Origin: Sphingomonas sp. 67-36
GTDB lineage: Bacteria > Pseudomonadota > Alphaproteobacteria > Sphingomonadales > Sphingomonadaceae
Direction of reading: 5' to 3'
NCBI GenBank assembly: GCA_001897375.1
Contig: MKSU01000013.1
Coordinates: 62,001 to 126,000, forward strand
DNA: 64,000 bases
The position numbers and the translations under genes are program-made. The notes beneath the pieces were generated by a model. The model did no database searches. It had not been told where the DNA came from and worked only from the letters and a program-made list of their open reading frames with translations. The stretch's first letter is position 1. The number at the start of each line of letters is the position of its first letter. Positions 8,549-17,502 of this stretch are shown one piece after another.

Positions 8549-10317
8549 CGGCGCATCAGGCGCTTTCCTTCGCGATCATCGGCGGCGCGATCCTGTGCTT
8601 CGCATCGGGGCGCTTTCGTTACGACGTGGTGTCGCTGACGGCGCTGCTGATCGGATTGGTGCTCGGCGTCGTTCCGGCGAAGCAGGCTTTCACCGGCTTC
8701 ACCAGTGACGTGGTGATCGTCATCGCCTCCGCATTGGTGATCAGCACCGCGATCGCGCGATCGGGGGTGATCGAACTGCTGATCCGCCCGCTCACCGCGC
8801 ATCTGCAACGACCGCGCAGCCAGGTCCCCGTGCTGGCGGGGGCGACGGCGCTGCTGTCGATGGTGACCAAGAACGTCGGCGCGCTCGCCATCCTGATGCC
8901 GGTCGCGCTGCGCATGGGGCGGGACAGGAATTCATCGCCGGCGGCGCTTCTGATGCCGATGTCCTTCCTCTCGCTGCTGGGCGGGCTGGTCACCTTGGTC
9001 GGCACCTCCACCAACATCATCGTATCGCAGGTGCGCGAGGAGATGCTGGGCAAGCCCTTCGCGATGTTCGATTTCGCGCCGGTCGGATTGGCGTTGACCG
9101 CCCTGGGGCTGCTCTTCGTCAGCTTCGGCTGGCGCCTGCTGCCGCGCGACCGGCAAGGGCGGGTCGATCTCGGCGAGATCATGTCGCGCGCGACCTACAG
9201 CACCGAGGCCCGGATCGCGGACGAACTGCCGGCGGGGATAGTCACCATCGCGGACCTCAAGCTGGGTGAGGACAAGGTCCAGGCGCGCGCGATGGTCCTG
9301 CCCGACGGCAGCCGTCGCAGGACGCTTGCCGACATGCAGCTCGTTCCCGCCGCCAGCCTGATCCTCGAAGGCGAGGATGGCGCGCTCGACCGGGTGTTCG
9401 CGCGCACGCCGCTCGATCCCGAACGCGACAGGAACGATGTCGAGAAGGAGAAGCCCGACGAGGAGATGCGCACGATCGAGGCGGTGGTCCAGCTCGACAG
9501 CCCCCTGATCGGCCAGACCGCCGAGCGCACCCGGATGGAAGACCGCTACGGCGTCCAGTTGCTCGGCGTCGGCCGCAACGGGGAGCGCATCGTCGATCGC
9601 CTGCGCGACATTCGCCTGCGCGGCGGGGACCTGCTGATCCTGCGCGCGGGCGAGAGCGCGCTTCCCGACATGATGGGGCTGCTCGGGCTGCTGCCGCTCG
9701 CCGAGCGCAGCGTGAAGATGGGCGAGCGGCGCGGGCGCTGGCTTCCAATGCTGATCCTCGCGGTGGCGATGGTCCTGGTGGCCACCGGCCGGATGCCGGT
9801 CGCGATCGCCTTCTTCGGCGCGGCGGTGATGATGGTGCTGATCGGCGCGCTGTCGATCCGCGAAGCCTATCAGTCGCTGGAGCCGGAGGTGCTGATACTG
9901 ATCGGCGCGCTGACGCCGCTGAGCGAGGCGGTGCGCGAATCCGGCGGCACCGAGCTGATCGCGCACCTGCTGGTGGGGCAGCTCCATATCCTGCCGGCGG
10001 TCTGGGCGCTGGGCGCGATGATGCTGGTGGCGATGGCCTGCTCACCGTTCCTCCACAACGCGCCGACGGTGCTGGTGCTCGGGCCGATCGCGGTATCGGT
10101 GGCGGCGGGGCTCGGGCTGCACCCCGATGCCTTTCTGATGGCGGTGGCAGTCGGCGCCGGTTGCGATTTCCTCACGCCGATCGGCCATCAGTGCAATACG
10201 CTGGTGATGGCGCCGGGTGGCTATCGGTTCGGGGATTACTGGCGGCTCGGGCTGCCCTTGTCCGTGCTGGTGCTGGCGGTAGGAACCCCGCTGATCGCCG
10301 CCGTCTGGCCGATGTGA
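8545..10317 (+). CDS. SLC13-family permease with paired TrkA-C (RCK_C) domains
   Basis: About 590 aa from TTG 8545. The order is: N-terminal membrane half of the citrate/sodium-sulfate symporter fold with TKNVGALAILMP and the conserved VGTSTNIIVS loop; a soluble middle (about residues 205-385) that looks like two TrkA-C/RCK_C regulatory domains; then a C-terminal membrane half ending in GCDFLTPIGHQCNTLV. Such proteins are dicarboxylate, sulfate or other anion transporters, and the soluble domains probably sense a ligand. The TTG start overlaps the DUF202 stop; the open frame extends further upstream but only through the DUF202 gene. The substrate is unknown. Downstream is another transporter on the same strand. 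Confidence 0.85.
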   Translation: MTAHQALSFAIIGGAILCFASGRFRYDVVSLTALLIGLVLGVVPAKQAFTGFTSDVVIVIASALVISTAIARSGVIELLIRPLTAHLQRPRSQVPVLAGATALLSMVTKNVGALAILMPVALRMGRDRNSSPAALLMPMSFLSLLGGLVTLVGTSTNIIVSQVREEMLGKPFAMFDFAPVGLALTALGLLFVSFGWRLLPRDRQGRVDLGEIMSRATYSTEARIADELPAGIVTIADLKLGEDKVQARAMVLPDGSRRRTLADMQLVPAASLILEGEDGALDRVFARTPLDPERDRNDVEKEKPDEEMRTIEAVVQLDSPLIGQTAERTRMEDRYGVQLLGVGRNGERIVDRLRDIRLRGGDLLILRAGESALPDMMGLLGLLPLAERSVKMGERRGRWLPMLILAVAMVLVATGRMPVAIAFFGAAVMMVLIGALSIREAYQSLEPEVLILIGALTPLSEAVRESGGTELIAHLLVGQLHILPAVWALGAMMLVAMACSPFLHNAPTVLVLGPIAVSVAAGLGLHPDAFLMAVAVGAGCDFLTPIGHQCNTLVMAPGGYRFGDYWRLGLPLSVLVLAVGTPLIAAVWPM

Positions 10318-10382
10318 TGGTTTGCTGATCCGGCGGCTGCCGTGCGATGCCGGTCCGACGGTTTCGAGAAAAGGACGCGCCG

Positions 10383-11678
10383 ATGAGCCACTCCCTTCCG
10401 GTCGACCGCCGCTCGCTCGTCCTTGCGGCGCTCTCAACGGTGGTGGAATGGTATGATTTCACGCTGTTCCTCTATCTCGCGACGGTGCTGGCGCGCGTGT
10501 TCTTCCGTGGCGAGGATTCCCTGCTGATAACGCTGGCGGGTTTCGCGGTCGCCTATCTGCTGCGTCCGGTCGGCGCGCTGGTGTTCGGGCATTTCGGCGA
10601 TCTGCACGGGCGGCGCGCAACCCTGCTCGCCTCGATGACGCTGATGACGGTCGCGATGGCGCTCACCGCGATCCTGCCGACCGCCGCGCAGGCCGGTCCC
10701 GTTGCCGGCATCCTGCTTCTGCTTTTACGTTGCGTGATGGGTTTCGCGGTGGGCGGCGAATATACCGGCGTCGTCGCCTATCTGCTGGAAGGCGCGGCAC
10801 CGGATCGACGCGGCCTCGTGACGTCGCTTGCCGCCGCGACCAGCGAGATCGGCGGCTTGCTCGCGGTGGCGATGGCCGCGCTCACCGCGAGCCTGCTGCC
10901 CAGGCCCGCGCTAGACGACTGGGGCTGGCGCCTGCCCTTCGCGTTCGGGGCGGCGCTCGCCGGGACGATCCTCATCGCACGGGCGGCGATGCGGGAATCG
11001 CCTGCGTTCGAGATGCGCCGGGAGGCGGGCGCGCTGGTGCGCCGGCCGCTCGTCCATGCGTTGCGGCGACATCGCGCCGGCGTGCTGCGCGGCTTCGCGA
11101 TCTCCGCGCTGGGATCGATCACTTATTATGTCGGCATCACCTATGTGCCGCTCTACCTCACCTCCATCGGCAGGCTGGACGAGGCGAAGGCGCTGCAACT
11201 GGCGACTGTCGCGGCGGTCGCGGTGGTCATCGTCACGCCGTTCTTCGGGCTGCTGGCGGACCGCTGGGGGCGCCGGCCGGTGCTGATCGGCCTCGCGCTG
11301 CTGTCCGCCGCCCTGCCCTATCCATTGTTCCGTTTCCTGGCGGGCGCGGCTGCGGGGACGACGCTGGCCGGCGCGGTATTGCTCGCGATGCTGGCCGGGG
11401 GGATCAGCGCGGTCGGTGCGGTGGCGACCGCCGAGCAGCTACCGGTCGAAGGGCGTTTGAGCGGCCTCGCGCTGGGCGCCACCATCGCGACCGCATTGTT
11501 CGGCGGGCTGACCCCATGGCTTGCGCAGGTGCTGACCCAGCGCACCGGCTCGCTCACCGCGCCGGGCGTGATGATCGCGCTGGTGGCGATCGCGGTGGTG
11601 CCGGTCCTGCTCGCCTTGCCGGAGACGCGGCCGGAGCGTGGCCAACGGCGTCAGCCCAATCCATCGCCGCGATCTTGA
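10383..11678 (+). CDS. MFS transporter, metabolite:H+ symporter (MHS/ProP-like)
   Basis: 431 aa from ATG 10383, which has AAAGGA 7 nt upstream. The family hallmarks VVEWYDFTLF near the N-terminus and GHFGDLHGRRATLL in loop 2-3 identify the metabolite:H+ symporter branch (ProP, citrate and shikimate transporters). About 12 membrane helices are evident, and the repeat motif in the second half is LLADRWGRRPVL. It acts in the inner membrane as a proton-coupled importer of a small polar solute or organic acid. It is 65 bp downstream of the SLC13 permease and may share its transcript. The tail is short and charged. Confidence 0.87.
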   Translation: MSHSLPVDRRSLVLAALSTVVEWYDFTLFLYLATVLARVFFRGEDSLLITLAGFAVAYLLRPVGALVFGHFGDLHGRRATLLASMTLMTVAMALTAILPTAAQAGPVAGILLLLLRCVMGFAVGGEYTGVVAYLLEGAAPDRRGLVTSLAAATSEIGGLLAVAMAALTASLLPRPALDDWGWRLPFAFGAALAGTILIARAAMRESPAFEMRREAGALVRRPLVHALRRHRAGVLRGFAISALGSITYYVGITYVPLYLTSIGRLDEAKALQLATVAAVAVVIVTPFFGLLADRWGRRPVLIGLALLSAALPYPLFRFLAGAAAGTTLAGAVLLAMLAGGISAVGAVATAEQLPVEGRLSGLALGATIATALFGGLTPWLAQVLTQRTGSLTAPGVMIALVAIAVVPVLLALPETRPERGQRRQPNPSPRS

Positions 11679-11744
11679 GATCCGGAAAATGACCCCGCGC
11701 GGAAAGGCGAGGGAGGCCCTTTCAAGCCATTTCGCCGAAGCGCG

Positions 11745-12446
11745 CTAGGCGTTCAGAACCTTGCGCAGCGAGGCCTCGATCTGGCCACCGCAATAGGCGT
11801 TGCCGTAATCCTGCCGGGCTTTGGCGGCGAGCTTGACCAGCGGTGGCAGGGCCGCAACTCGCCGCGTCAGCGCTGCCGTCCTGGGCGCGACCTGTTCCAG
11901 CATCGCTCCAATCGCGGGTAAACGGTCTGTCATGGTCGCCCACAAGATGGCCGTCACGATGTCCGCGATGCCCGGCGCCCCGCCGCCCAACAGGAATCCG
12001 GAGTCTTCTTTCAGGTCGTGGCGGCGGCCGGTTTCCTCCCAGAGCGACATCCATTTCTTCAAGCGGGGCACGAAATCTTGCCAGCTTTCCTCGTTCCACA
12101 TCAAACGGCCCCCATCCAGGGTGATGTCGTCGATCACGTCGTTGGCATCGTTGACGATCTTCATGGTAAGCGCGCGCAGTGCCGGGGTGGCGGGCAGAAG
12201 GTCGAGCGTTTCGCCCAGATAGAGAATGATGGCCGGCATCTCCGCGATCGCGAAGGCCGCCTTCCTGTCGACGAGCACGGGCGGCCCCATGAAGGGTATC
12301 GGCATTTGCGTCACCGATCCTTCCATCAGGCTTGCGATGGCGGCGTCGCCGCATTCGGTCCATGTCCTCCCGGCATAAGCCATGACCGCACGCACGAACT
12401 GGCCACGAAATGGCACGGACCAGTAATAGAATTCATAGTCGGACAT
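11745..12446 (-). CDS. Glutathione S-transferase family protein
   Basis: 233 aa. A thioredoxin-like N-terminal domain begins EFYYWSVPFRGQ and contains the cis-Pro region (MGPPVLVD) and the Glu-Met segment AEMPAIILYL, which stands where GSTs bind the glutathione gamma-glutamyl group (usually ES). An all-helical C-terminal domain follows. The cytosolic role is glutathione conjugation or transfer; the substrate is unknown. The start ATG 12446 has GGGGAAG upstream. The gene is convergent with the MFS gene and divergent from the large regulator, with no partner on its strand. The Met in place of the usual Ser of the ES motif makes it a non-canonical member. Confidence 0.82.
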   Translation of the reverse strand: MSDYEFYYWSVPFRGQFVRAVMAYAGRTWTECGDAAIASLMEGSVTQMPIPFMGPPVLVDRKAAFAIAEMPAIILYLGETLDLLPATPALRALTMKIVNDANDVIDDITLDGGRLMWNEESWQDFVPRLKKWMSLWEETGRRHDLKEDSGFLLGGGAPGIADIVTAILWATMTDRLPAIGAMLEQVAPRTAALTRRVAALPPLVKLAAKARQDYGNAYCGGQIEASLRKVLNA

Positions 12447-12689
12447 CGCGAGCTTCCCCGATGACGCGTTTGATATGTGACTACCGCTCTGTCGGGGAAT
12501 GGGTTCCTCTGGCGAGTATCTGTTCCCGAATAATTCGTAGCATAAGGTCTGGGCTTGCCCTCACCGGTCCACCCTTCCACTACCCTTTCTGGCACCCGCA
12601 CTTTCATCCGTGGGCTCTCCCATCTGAAAGTGCACAAGAACGAGGTCGTCGGGATAGTCGGCAGACGTCACCGGAAGTATGAAGGGCGG

Positions 12690-15380
12690 GTGAGCGCGCT
12701 TCGGGATAGCGTCGTCCGGGAACGGGCGTCCGGTTTGGCAGACGAGCTGCCGCATGTGACACTCGTCCTTGCCGGCCACGTGAGGCTGGTGGCCAACTCA
12801 ATTCCCATCCGTGTCCGTACACGCAAGGCGCGCGCATTGGCCGCTTTGGTCGCATACCATCCAAATGGGGCGTCGCGTCAGCGGCTGATCGGTTTGCTTT
12901 GGCCGGATCGCGCGGAGGATCAGGCACGCGCGAGCCTTCGGCAGGCGATCTATGAGCTTCGCGGTCATCTCGGCAGCGAGGCGTTCGCCCTTTCTGACGA
13001 CCGGATAGCCCTCGCACCCGGAAGCCTGACCAGCGATATCTCGGAAGCCGAGGCTGCGGCGGATCGCGGCGATCACGGCGGCCTGTACGAGGCCCTGGGC
13101 GGGATGGACACGCTCGTGCTGGGCGGTCTTGACGGTATTTCCGATGAGCTTGACGACTGGCTTCGAACGGAGCGGCCGAACCTCGCCGCGCGCATCGCCG
13201 GTCTCGGCAGGGCGGCTGCCGAAAGAATCTTCCCGTCGGACGCCGGCATGGCCCGCGCGCTGTGCGATCACGCGCTTCGCTTCGATCCGTTTGACGAGCG
13301 CTCGCTCCGCCTTGCGCTGCAAATCGATGCCGCGCTGGGCGATCAGGCGCAATTGCATCGCCGCTATCTGGCATTCGAGCAGCGGCTGGGATGCGAGATC
13401 CAGGCGGCACCCGCCGCCGAGACGAGGCGCCTTTTCGAAAGGCTGCGATCACCTTCCGGCGGCGGGGATCGACTAATCGAGGTGCCGGGCGGACACGCGC
13501 CGCACGCCGCGACCATGCAGCCCCACCCACGGCCGGAGCCGGCGACACGGCGGCTGCGCATCGGCTGGCCGGTACTGGCTGCCGGTTTCGGCCTGATCCT
13601 GCTGCTCGCGGGTGCTTACGCCGTCTTCCTTCACCAACGCGTGCGCCCGACGTCCATTCCAACCGTTGCGGTCGTGCCGTTCACGACGCTCTCGGGCAGC
13701 AATCAATATATCGCCACCGGCATTGCCGACGAGGTTCAGGACCGGCTTGCGCACCAACCCGGCGTGCAGGTGCTCGGCCGGTTCACGGCGCACCAGTTCC
13801 GTGCCGGAAGCGATTTGCTGGCCGATGCGCGGCGCGTGAACGCCACCTACGTGCTCGACGGCACCGTGCAGGCGGACGGGCCTCGCCTGCGCGTGATCGT
13901 GGGGCTGACGCGGGTGTCGGACGGCGTGCTGGTCTGGTCGAATCGCTTCGATCAGGGGACCGACGATCTCTTCAAGGTGCAGAGCAGCATCGCGGCGGCG
14001 GTCGCGGCGCGCTTCGGCGGCGGCGCGCGCAGGCCGGCCGCGCACGGAGTGTCCCCGCTTCCGGCGGTCTATGACCATTATCTTGCCGCGCGCGTCCTCA
14101 TGCGCGATCGCCGCGCGGTATCGCTCGCCGCCGCGGACCGCGCGTTGCGGCAGGTGATCGCCGCCCAGCCCGACTATGCGCCTGCCCATGCGCTGCTTGC
14201 CGAAGTGCTGTTGCTGGAAGCGGAACATCCGGTTTCCTATGGTACGCTGCCCTTCGCCAGCACGCGGCGCGAAGCGCGGGAGGAAGCGGAGCTTGCCGCC
14301 CGGCTCGATCCCCAGCTCGGCGAGGCGCAGGCCGCGCTCGGGCTGCTCACCTACAGCAATGCCGCGTCGCTGCCTTTCTATCGGCGCGCCGTGGAGCTCG
14401 ATCCGCAGCGCGCGGATTTCCACCGCTGGTTCGGCCAGTCGCTGATGGCGACCGGGCATATCGAGGAGGCTTTGGACGAGTTTCGCCGCGCGGTCGCGAT
14501 CGATCCCCTCTGGGGGCTGAGTTACGAGCATCTGATCGTGGCGCTCGATCGCGCCAACCGCGGCGCGGAGGTGGCGCCGCTCGTGCGCCGCTTCCTCGCG
14601 CTGTCGAACGACGAGCGCGCGCGGGTCCAACTGCTGTTCACCGATGCGACGGTGGGCAATCGCCTCGCCGATTCATTGCGCTACGCCCAACGCTTTGTCG
14701 AACTCGCGCCAGGAGATCGGCAAGCGAAATTCCGGTACGCGTCCGAGCTCGCCGCGCTTGGTGCGATCGACGTCGCGAGCAAGGTGATCGACCGCAATGA
14801 CTGGATCGGGCGCGCCGTACTGGCGAACAGATCGCAGGATCTCGTCAGCGGCATTCGCGCCCACGCCGATTCTTTCTGGGACGTGGGCTCAGGGTTCTGG
14901 GGGGTGGACGACTATTTAGTGGCGCATGGCCAGGGGCCGGTGCTGCTGGAAGTCTTCGATCGCCGCTTCGATGGCGTTGGCCATTTCCGGCCAGGCGAAC
15001 TGCTCGATCCATTCGAAACGGCCGCTCTGGTGGTGGCGATGCGGCAAGCGGGCCGACTGGCGCAGGCGGATGAATTGCGCGCGCGGCTCGCCCGGCAGGT
15101 CCGCGTCGAGAACGCGACCCGCCTCAAGCCCGAAATCATCCTGCTCGACCGGACGGTGCTGAACGCGCTCGATGGCGATCGGGCGGGCGCGTTCAACGGC
15201 CTCGAAACGCTCAGTCGCATCGCGCCGCAGATGCTGCTTGGCACCCCGTGGCGCCCGCTCGCGGAGATCGCGGCTTTCCACACGCTCGCCGGCGATCCGC
15301 GGCTGACGGCAATAGATGAGCGCCTTCGCGCGGCGCTGAATCGCGAGCGGCGCAAGCTCGGCTGGGCGCCGCTTCGGTAA
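12690..15380 (+). CDS. Membrane-anchored SARP/BTAD transcriptional regulator with TolB/FlgO-like and TPR domains
   Basis: About 896 aa from GTG 12690 (AAGGGCGG just upstream); the open frame extends to 12555. The N-terminal 100 residues are a SARP-type winged-helix domain (KARALAALVAYHP, LLWPDRAEDQARASLRQA). A bacterial transcriptional-activator (BTAD) helical domain runs to about residue 255. One transmembrane helix lies at about 292-312. A FlgO/TolB-N-like domain starting VAVVPFTTL and containing VLDGTVQ and VLVWSNRFDQ spans about 325-440, and TPR-like repeats continue to the C-terminus. This is a ToxR/CadC-style layout: DNA binding inside, sensing outside. It is 105 bp upstream of a TBDR-like gene whose promoter carries three 11-bp-spaced repeats, so it probably controls that gene. 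Confidence 0.82.
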   Translation: MSALRDSVVRERASGLADELPHVTLVLAGHVRLVANSIPIRVRTRKARALAALVAYHPNGASRQRLIGLLWPDRAEDQARASLRQAIYELRGHLGSEAFALSDDRIALAPGSLTSDISEAEAAADRGDHGGLYEALGGMDTLVLGGLDGISDELDDWLRTERPNLAARIAGLGRAAAERIFPSDAGMARALCDHALRFDPFDERSLRLALQIDAALGDQAQLHRRYLAFEQRLGCEIQAAPAAETRRLFERLRSPSGGGDRLIEVPGGHAPHAATMQPHPRPEPATRRLRIGWPVLAAGFGLILLLAGAYAVFLHQRVRPTSIPTVAVVPFTTLSGSNQYIATGIADEVQDRLAHQPGVQVLGRFTAHQFRAGSDLLADARRVNATYVLDGTVQADGPRLRVIVGLTRVSDGVLVWSNRFDQGTDDLFKVQSSIAAAVAARFGGGARRPAAHGVSPLPAVYDHYLAARVLMRDRRAVSLAAADRALRQVIAAQPDYAPAHALLAEVLLLEAEHPVSYGTLPFASTRREAREEAELAARLDPQLGEAQAALGLLTYSNAASLPFYRRAVELDPQRADFHRWFGQSLMATGHIEEALDEFRRAVAIDPLWGLSYEHLIVALDRANRGAEVAPLVRRFLALSNDERARVQLLFTDATVGNRLADSLRYAQRFVELAPGDRQAKFRYASELAALGAIDVASKVIDRNDWIGRAVLANRSQDLVSGIRAHADSFWDVGSGFWGVDDYLVAHGQGPVLLEVFDRRFDGVGHFRPGELLDPFETAALVVAMRQAGRLAQADELRARLARQVRVENATRLKPEIILLDRTVLNALDGDRAGAFNGLETLSRIAPQMLLGTPWRPLAEIAAFHTLAGDPRLTAIDERLRAALNRERRKLGWAPLR

Positions 15381-15401
15381 ACATGTGATGTCCGGGACGA
15401 T

Positions 15402-15434
15402 TTGACCCGGCGTTGACGCTGCGTTGACGCGACG
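15402..15434 (+). promoter_or_regulatory. Three tandem TTGAC repeats at 11-bp pitch (SARP-type operator)
   Basis: TTGAC begins at 15402, 15413 and 15424, and each 11-nt unit ends in CG. SARP regulators are known to bind heptameric direct repeats spaced one helical turn (11 bp) apart next to the -10 region. The array sits between the SARP/BTAD regulator and the TBDR-like gene, 52 bp before the latter's ATG. The layout fits direct activation of the receptor gene by its neighbour. Confidence 0.6.
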
Positions 15435-15485
15435 GACGGGCGATCAGGCGATGATGGCGCCTCGTTTGAACATCCGCGAGGCATC

Positions 15486-17426
15486 ATGCGCCCCCCACGC
15501 CCGACCCGGACCTGCTCCGCGTTCCCGCTCTTGCTGTTCGGCATGGCGCTGGCGCAGCCGGCGGCCGGGCAACGCACCGACGACAATGCCGTGCGCAGCG
15601 CCGAAGATGCTTTCGGCACCACTGTCGGCAATGAGAATATCGGCCTCTACACCGCATATGACGTTCGCGGTTTCAGCGCGATCGATGCGGGCAACGCGCG
15701 GATCGACGGCCTTTATTTCGATCAGCAGATCGACCCCGTCAGCCATCTCGTCAGCAAGACGAGTGTTCGCGTCGGCATTTCGGCGCAGGGCTATCCGTTG
15801 CCGGCTCCGACAGGAATCGTCGATTATTCGCTCGTCCGGGCCGGGACGAAGCCGATCAGGAGCTTGCTCATCAGCGTTGGGCCATTCGGGGGCGCCGATC
15901 TGGAGGCAGACCTGCAACTGCCGGTGCTTGCCGATCAGCTGAGCCTCGTTGCGGGAGGAACGCTGACCCGTACCGATGATGGTTACGGCGCTCGCGGAGG
16001 GTACGCGAACGCAGCGATCATGCCACGCTGGTCCCCGGCCTCCAATGTCGAACTGATCGCTTTCGCGAGCGGTAGCTGGGCGTGGGGCGAAGCCGCGCAG
16101 CCGGCGATCTTCGTGAACGGTCCTCACCTGCCGCCACCGGTGGAGCGGGATCGCTTCTACGGCCAGGATTGGGCGCGCAATCGAAACGCCGGCGCGAATT
16201 TCGGTGTGCTGGGCAGGATCGATATCGGTCGTATCGTCGCCCGCGTCGGCGTCTTCCGATCGAGCTTCGTCCAGTCCCGCAATTTCTCGGATCTCTTCCT
16301 CAATGTCGATCCCGACGGAAAGGGCGATCATCTGATGATCGTCGATCAGGGCTCCCGCTTCGCCTCGGTTTCGGGCGAAATGCGTGTGAGCTATAATTTC
16401 GGCAACGCCACCACGCCGCAGATACTCCACTTCGTGCTGCGCGCGCGCGACCAGCGGCGGCGCTACGGCGGCTCCGACCTGATCGATCTTGGCACCGCGA
16501 TGGTTGGCGTGCCTGATCCCCAGCCGGAACCCGTTCTGGCGTTCGGCCCACGCACGCGTGATCGCGTGCAGCAGGAAACGGCCGCGATCGCCTATGAAGG
16601 CAAGCTATTCGGGCGGCTGGAGCTTAGCGCCGGATTGCAGAAAGTTCGCTACAGGAAGGATACGATCTCGCCCGACGCGTCCGCGCCGATCGAGAGCCGC
16701 TCCGCCCCGTGGCTGGTGAACCTGGCGGCTGCTTTGCGGGCCACCCGGCGGCTCGCCGTCTATTCAAGCTTCACGCGAGGGCTCGAGGAGGGCGGCGTCG
16801 CACCGGCGAATGCGGCCAACAAGGACGCGGCGTCACCCGCGCTCAGGACGCGTCAGGTTGACGCCGGGATACGCTATGCATTCAGCGACTCCTTCCGCTT
16901 CGTCATCGGTGTGTTCGATGTGCGCAAACCCTACTTCAACGTCGACCGGAACGGCGTGTACCGGCAACTCGGCGATGTGACGCAAAGCGGTGTTGAAACC
17001 TCTCTGACGGGTACGCCTTTCAAGGGCCTGCACCTCGTCGCCGGAAGCCTTTTCCTGAAACCGCGAGTCACGGGAGAAGAGGTGGAGGCCGGCCTGATCG
17101 GTCGCAAGCCAATCGGGCAAACCGGGCGGCTCACCATCGTCAGCGCGGATTATGAGCTCGCTTGGCTCCCCGGGATTTCGCTCGACGCAACCGTAACCAG
17201 TGTTGCCTCCCGCATGGCGAGCGCGGACAACAGATTATCGATTCCGGCCCGTTCGCTTCTAGACCTCGCTGGACGATACCGTTTCTCGGTCGGACGCGCA
17301 TCCGCGACCTTAATCTTGCGAGCCGGCAACGTTTTTGACACGTTCGGTTGGCGAACGAACTCTTCGGCCGTTTTTGTGCCCACTACCCAGCGAAGGGCGA
17401 GCCTGACGTTGGTCAGTGATTTCTAG
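15486..17426 (+). CDS. TonB-dependent receptor-like outer-membrane protein
   Basis: 646 aa. A signal peptide of about 29 residues (ends PAAG) is followed by a short plug-like region (YDVRGFSAIDAGNARIDG) and a beta-barrel with alternating hydrophobic strands. The C-terminus ends LVSDF, the usual terminal aromatic of Omp85-assembled barrels. It is shorter than typical TBDRs (700-900 aa), and I see no clear TonB box or LRGPQG motif. It may therefore be a divergent receptor or a receptor-derived porin. It follows the SARP-like regulator and its tandem operator, so the two form a regulator-receptor module. No ribosome-binding site is strong (CGCGAGGC before ATG). The substrate is unknown. Confidence 0.78.
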   Translation: MRPPRPTRTCSAFPLLLFGMALAQPAAGQRTDDNAVRSAEDAFGTTVGNENIGLYTAYDVRGFSAIDAGNARIDGLYFDQQIDPVSHLVSKTSVRVGISAQGYPLPAPTGIVDYSLVRAGTKPIRSLLISVGPFGGADLEADLQLPVLADQLSLVAGGTLTRTDDGYGARGGYANAAIMPRWSPASNVELIAFASGSWAWGEAAQPAIFVNGPHLPPPVERDRFYGQDWARNRNAGANFGVLGRIDIGRIVARVGVFRSSFVQSRNFSDLFLNVDPDGKGDHLMIVDQGSRFASVSGEMRVSYNFGNATTPQILHFVLRARDQRRRYGGSDLIDLGTAMVGVPDPQPEPVLAFGPRTRDRVQQETAAIAYEGKLFGRLELSAGLQKVRYRKDTISPDASAPIESRSAPWLVNLAAALRATRRLAVYSSFTRGLEEGGVAPANAANKDAASPALRTRQVDAGIRYAFSDSFRFVIGVFDVRKPYFNVDRNGVYRQLGDVTQSGVETSLTGTPFKGLHLVAGSLFLKPRVTGEEVEAGLIGRKPIGQTGRLTIVSADYELAWLPGISLDATVTSVASRMASADNRLSIPARSLLDLAGRYRFSVGRASATLILRAGNVFDTFGWRTNSSAVFVPTTQRRASLTLVSDF

Positions 17427-17502
17427 TCGTTATGATTGCGGGTCAGTAAAAACCCCCGTGGCCTGCTCAGTTAGTGCGCTTTTGCGAAATCGTCGCGCGT
17501 CG

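Noticed and set aside
17427-17502. Possible terminator between the TBDR-like gene and the histidine kinase
   Set aside because: No stem of useful length with a T-run is visible in this 76-bp convergent gap.
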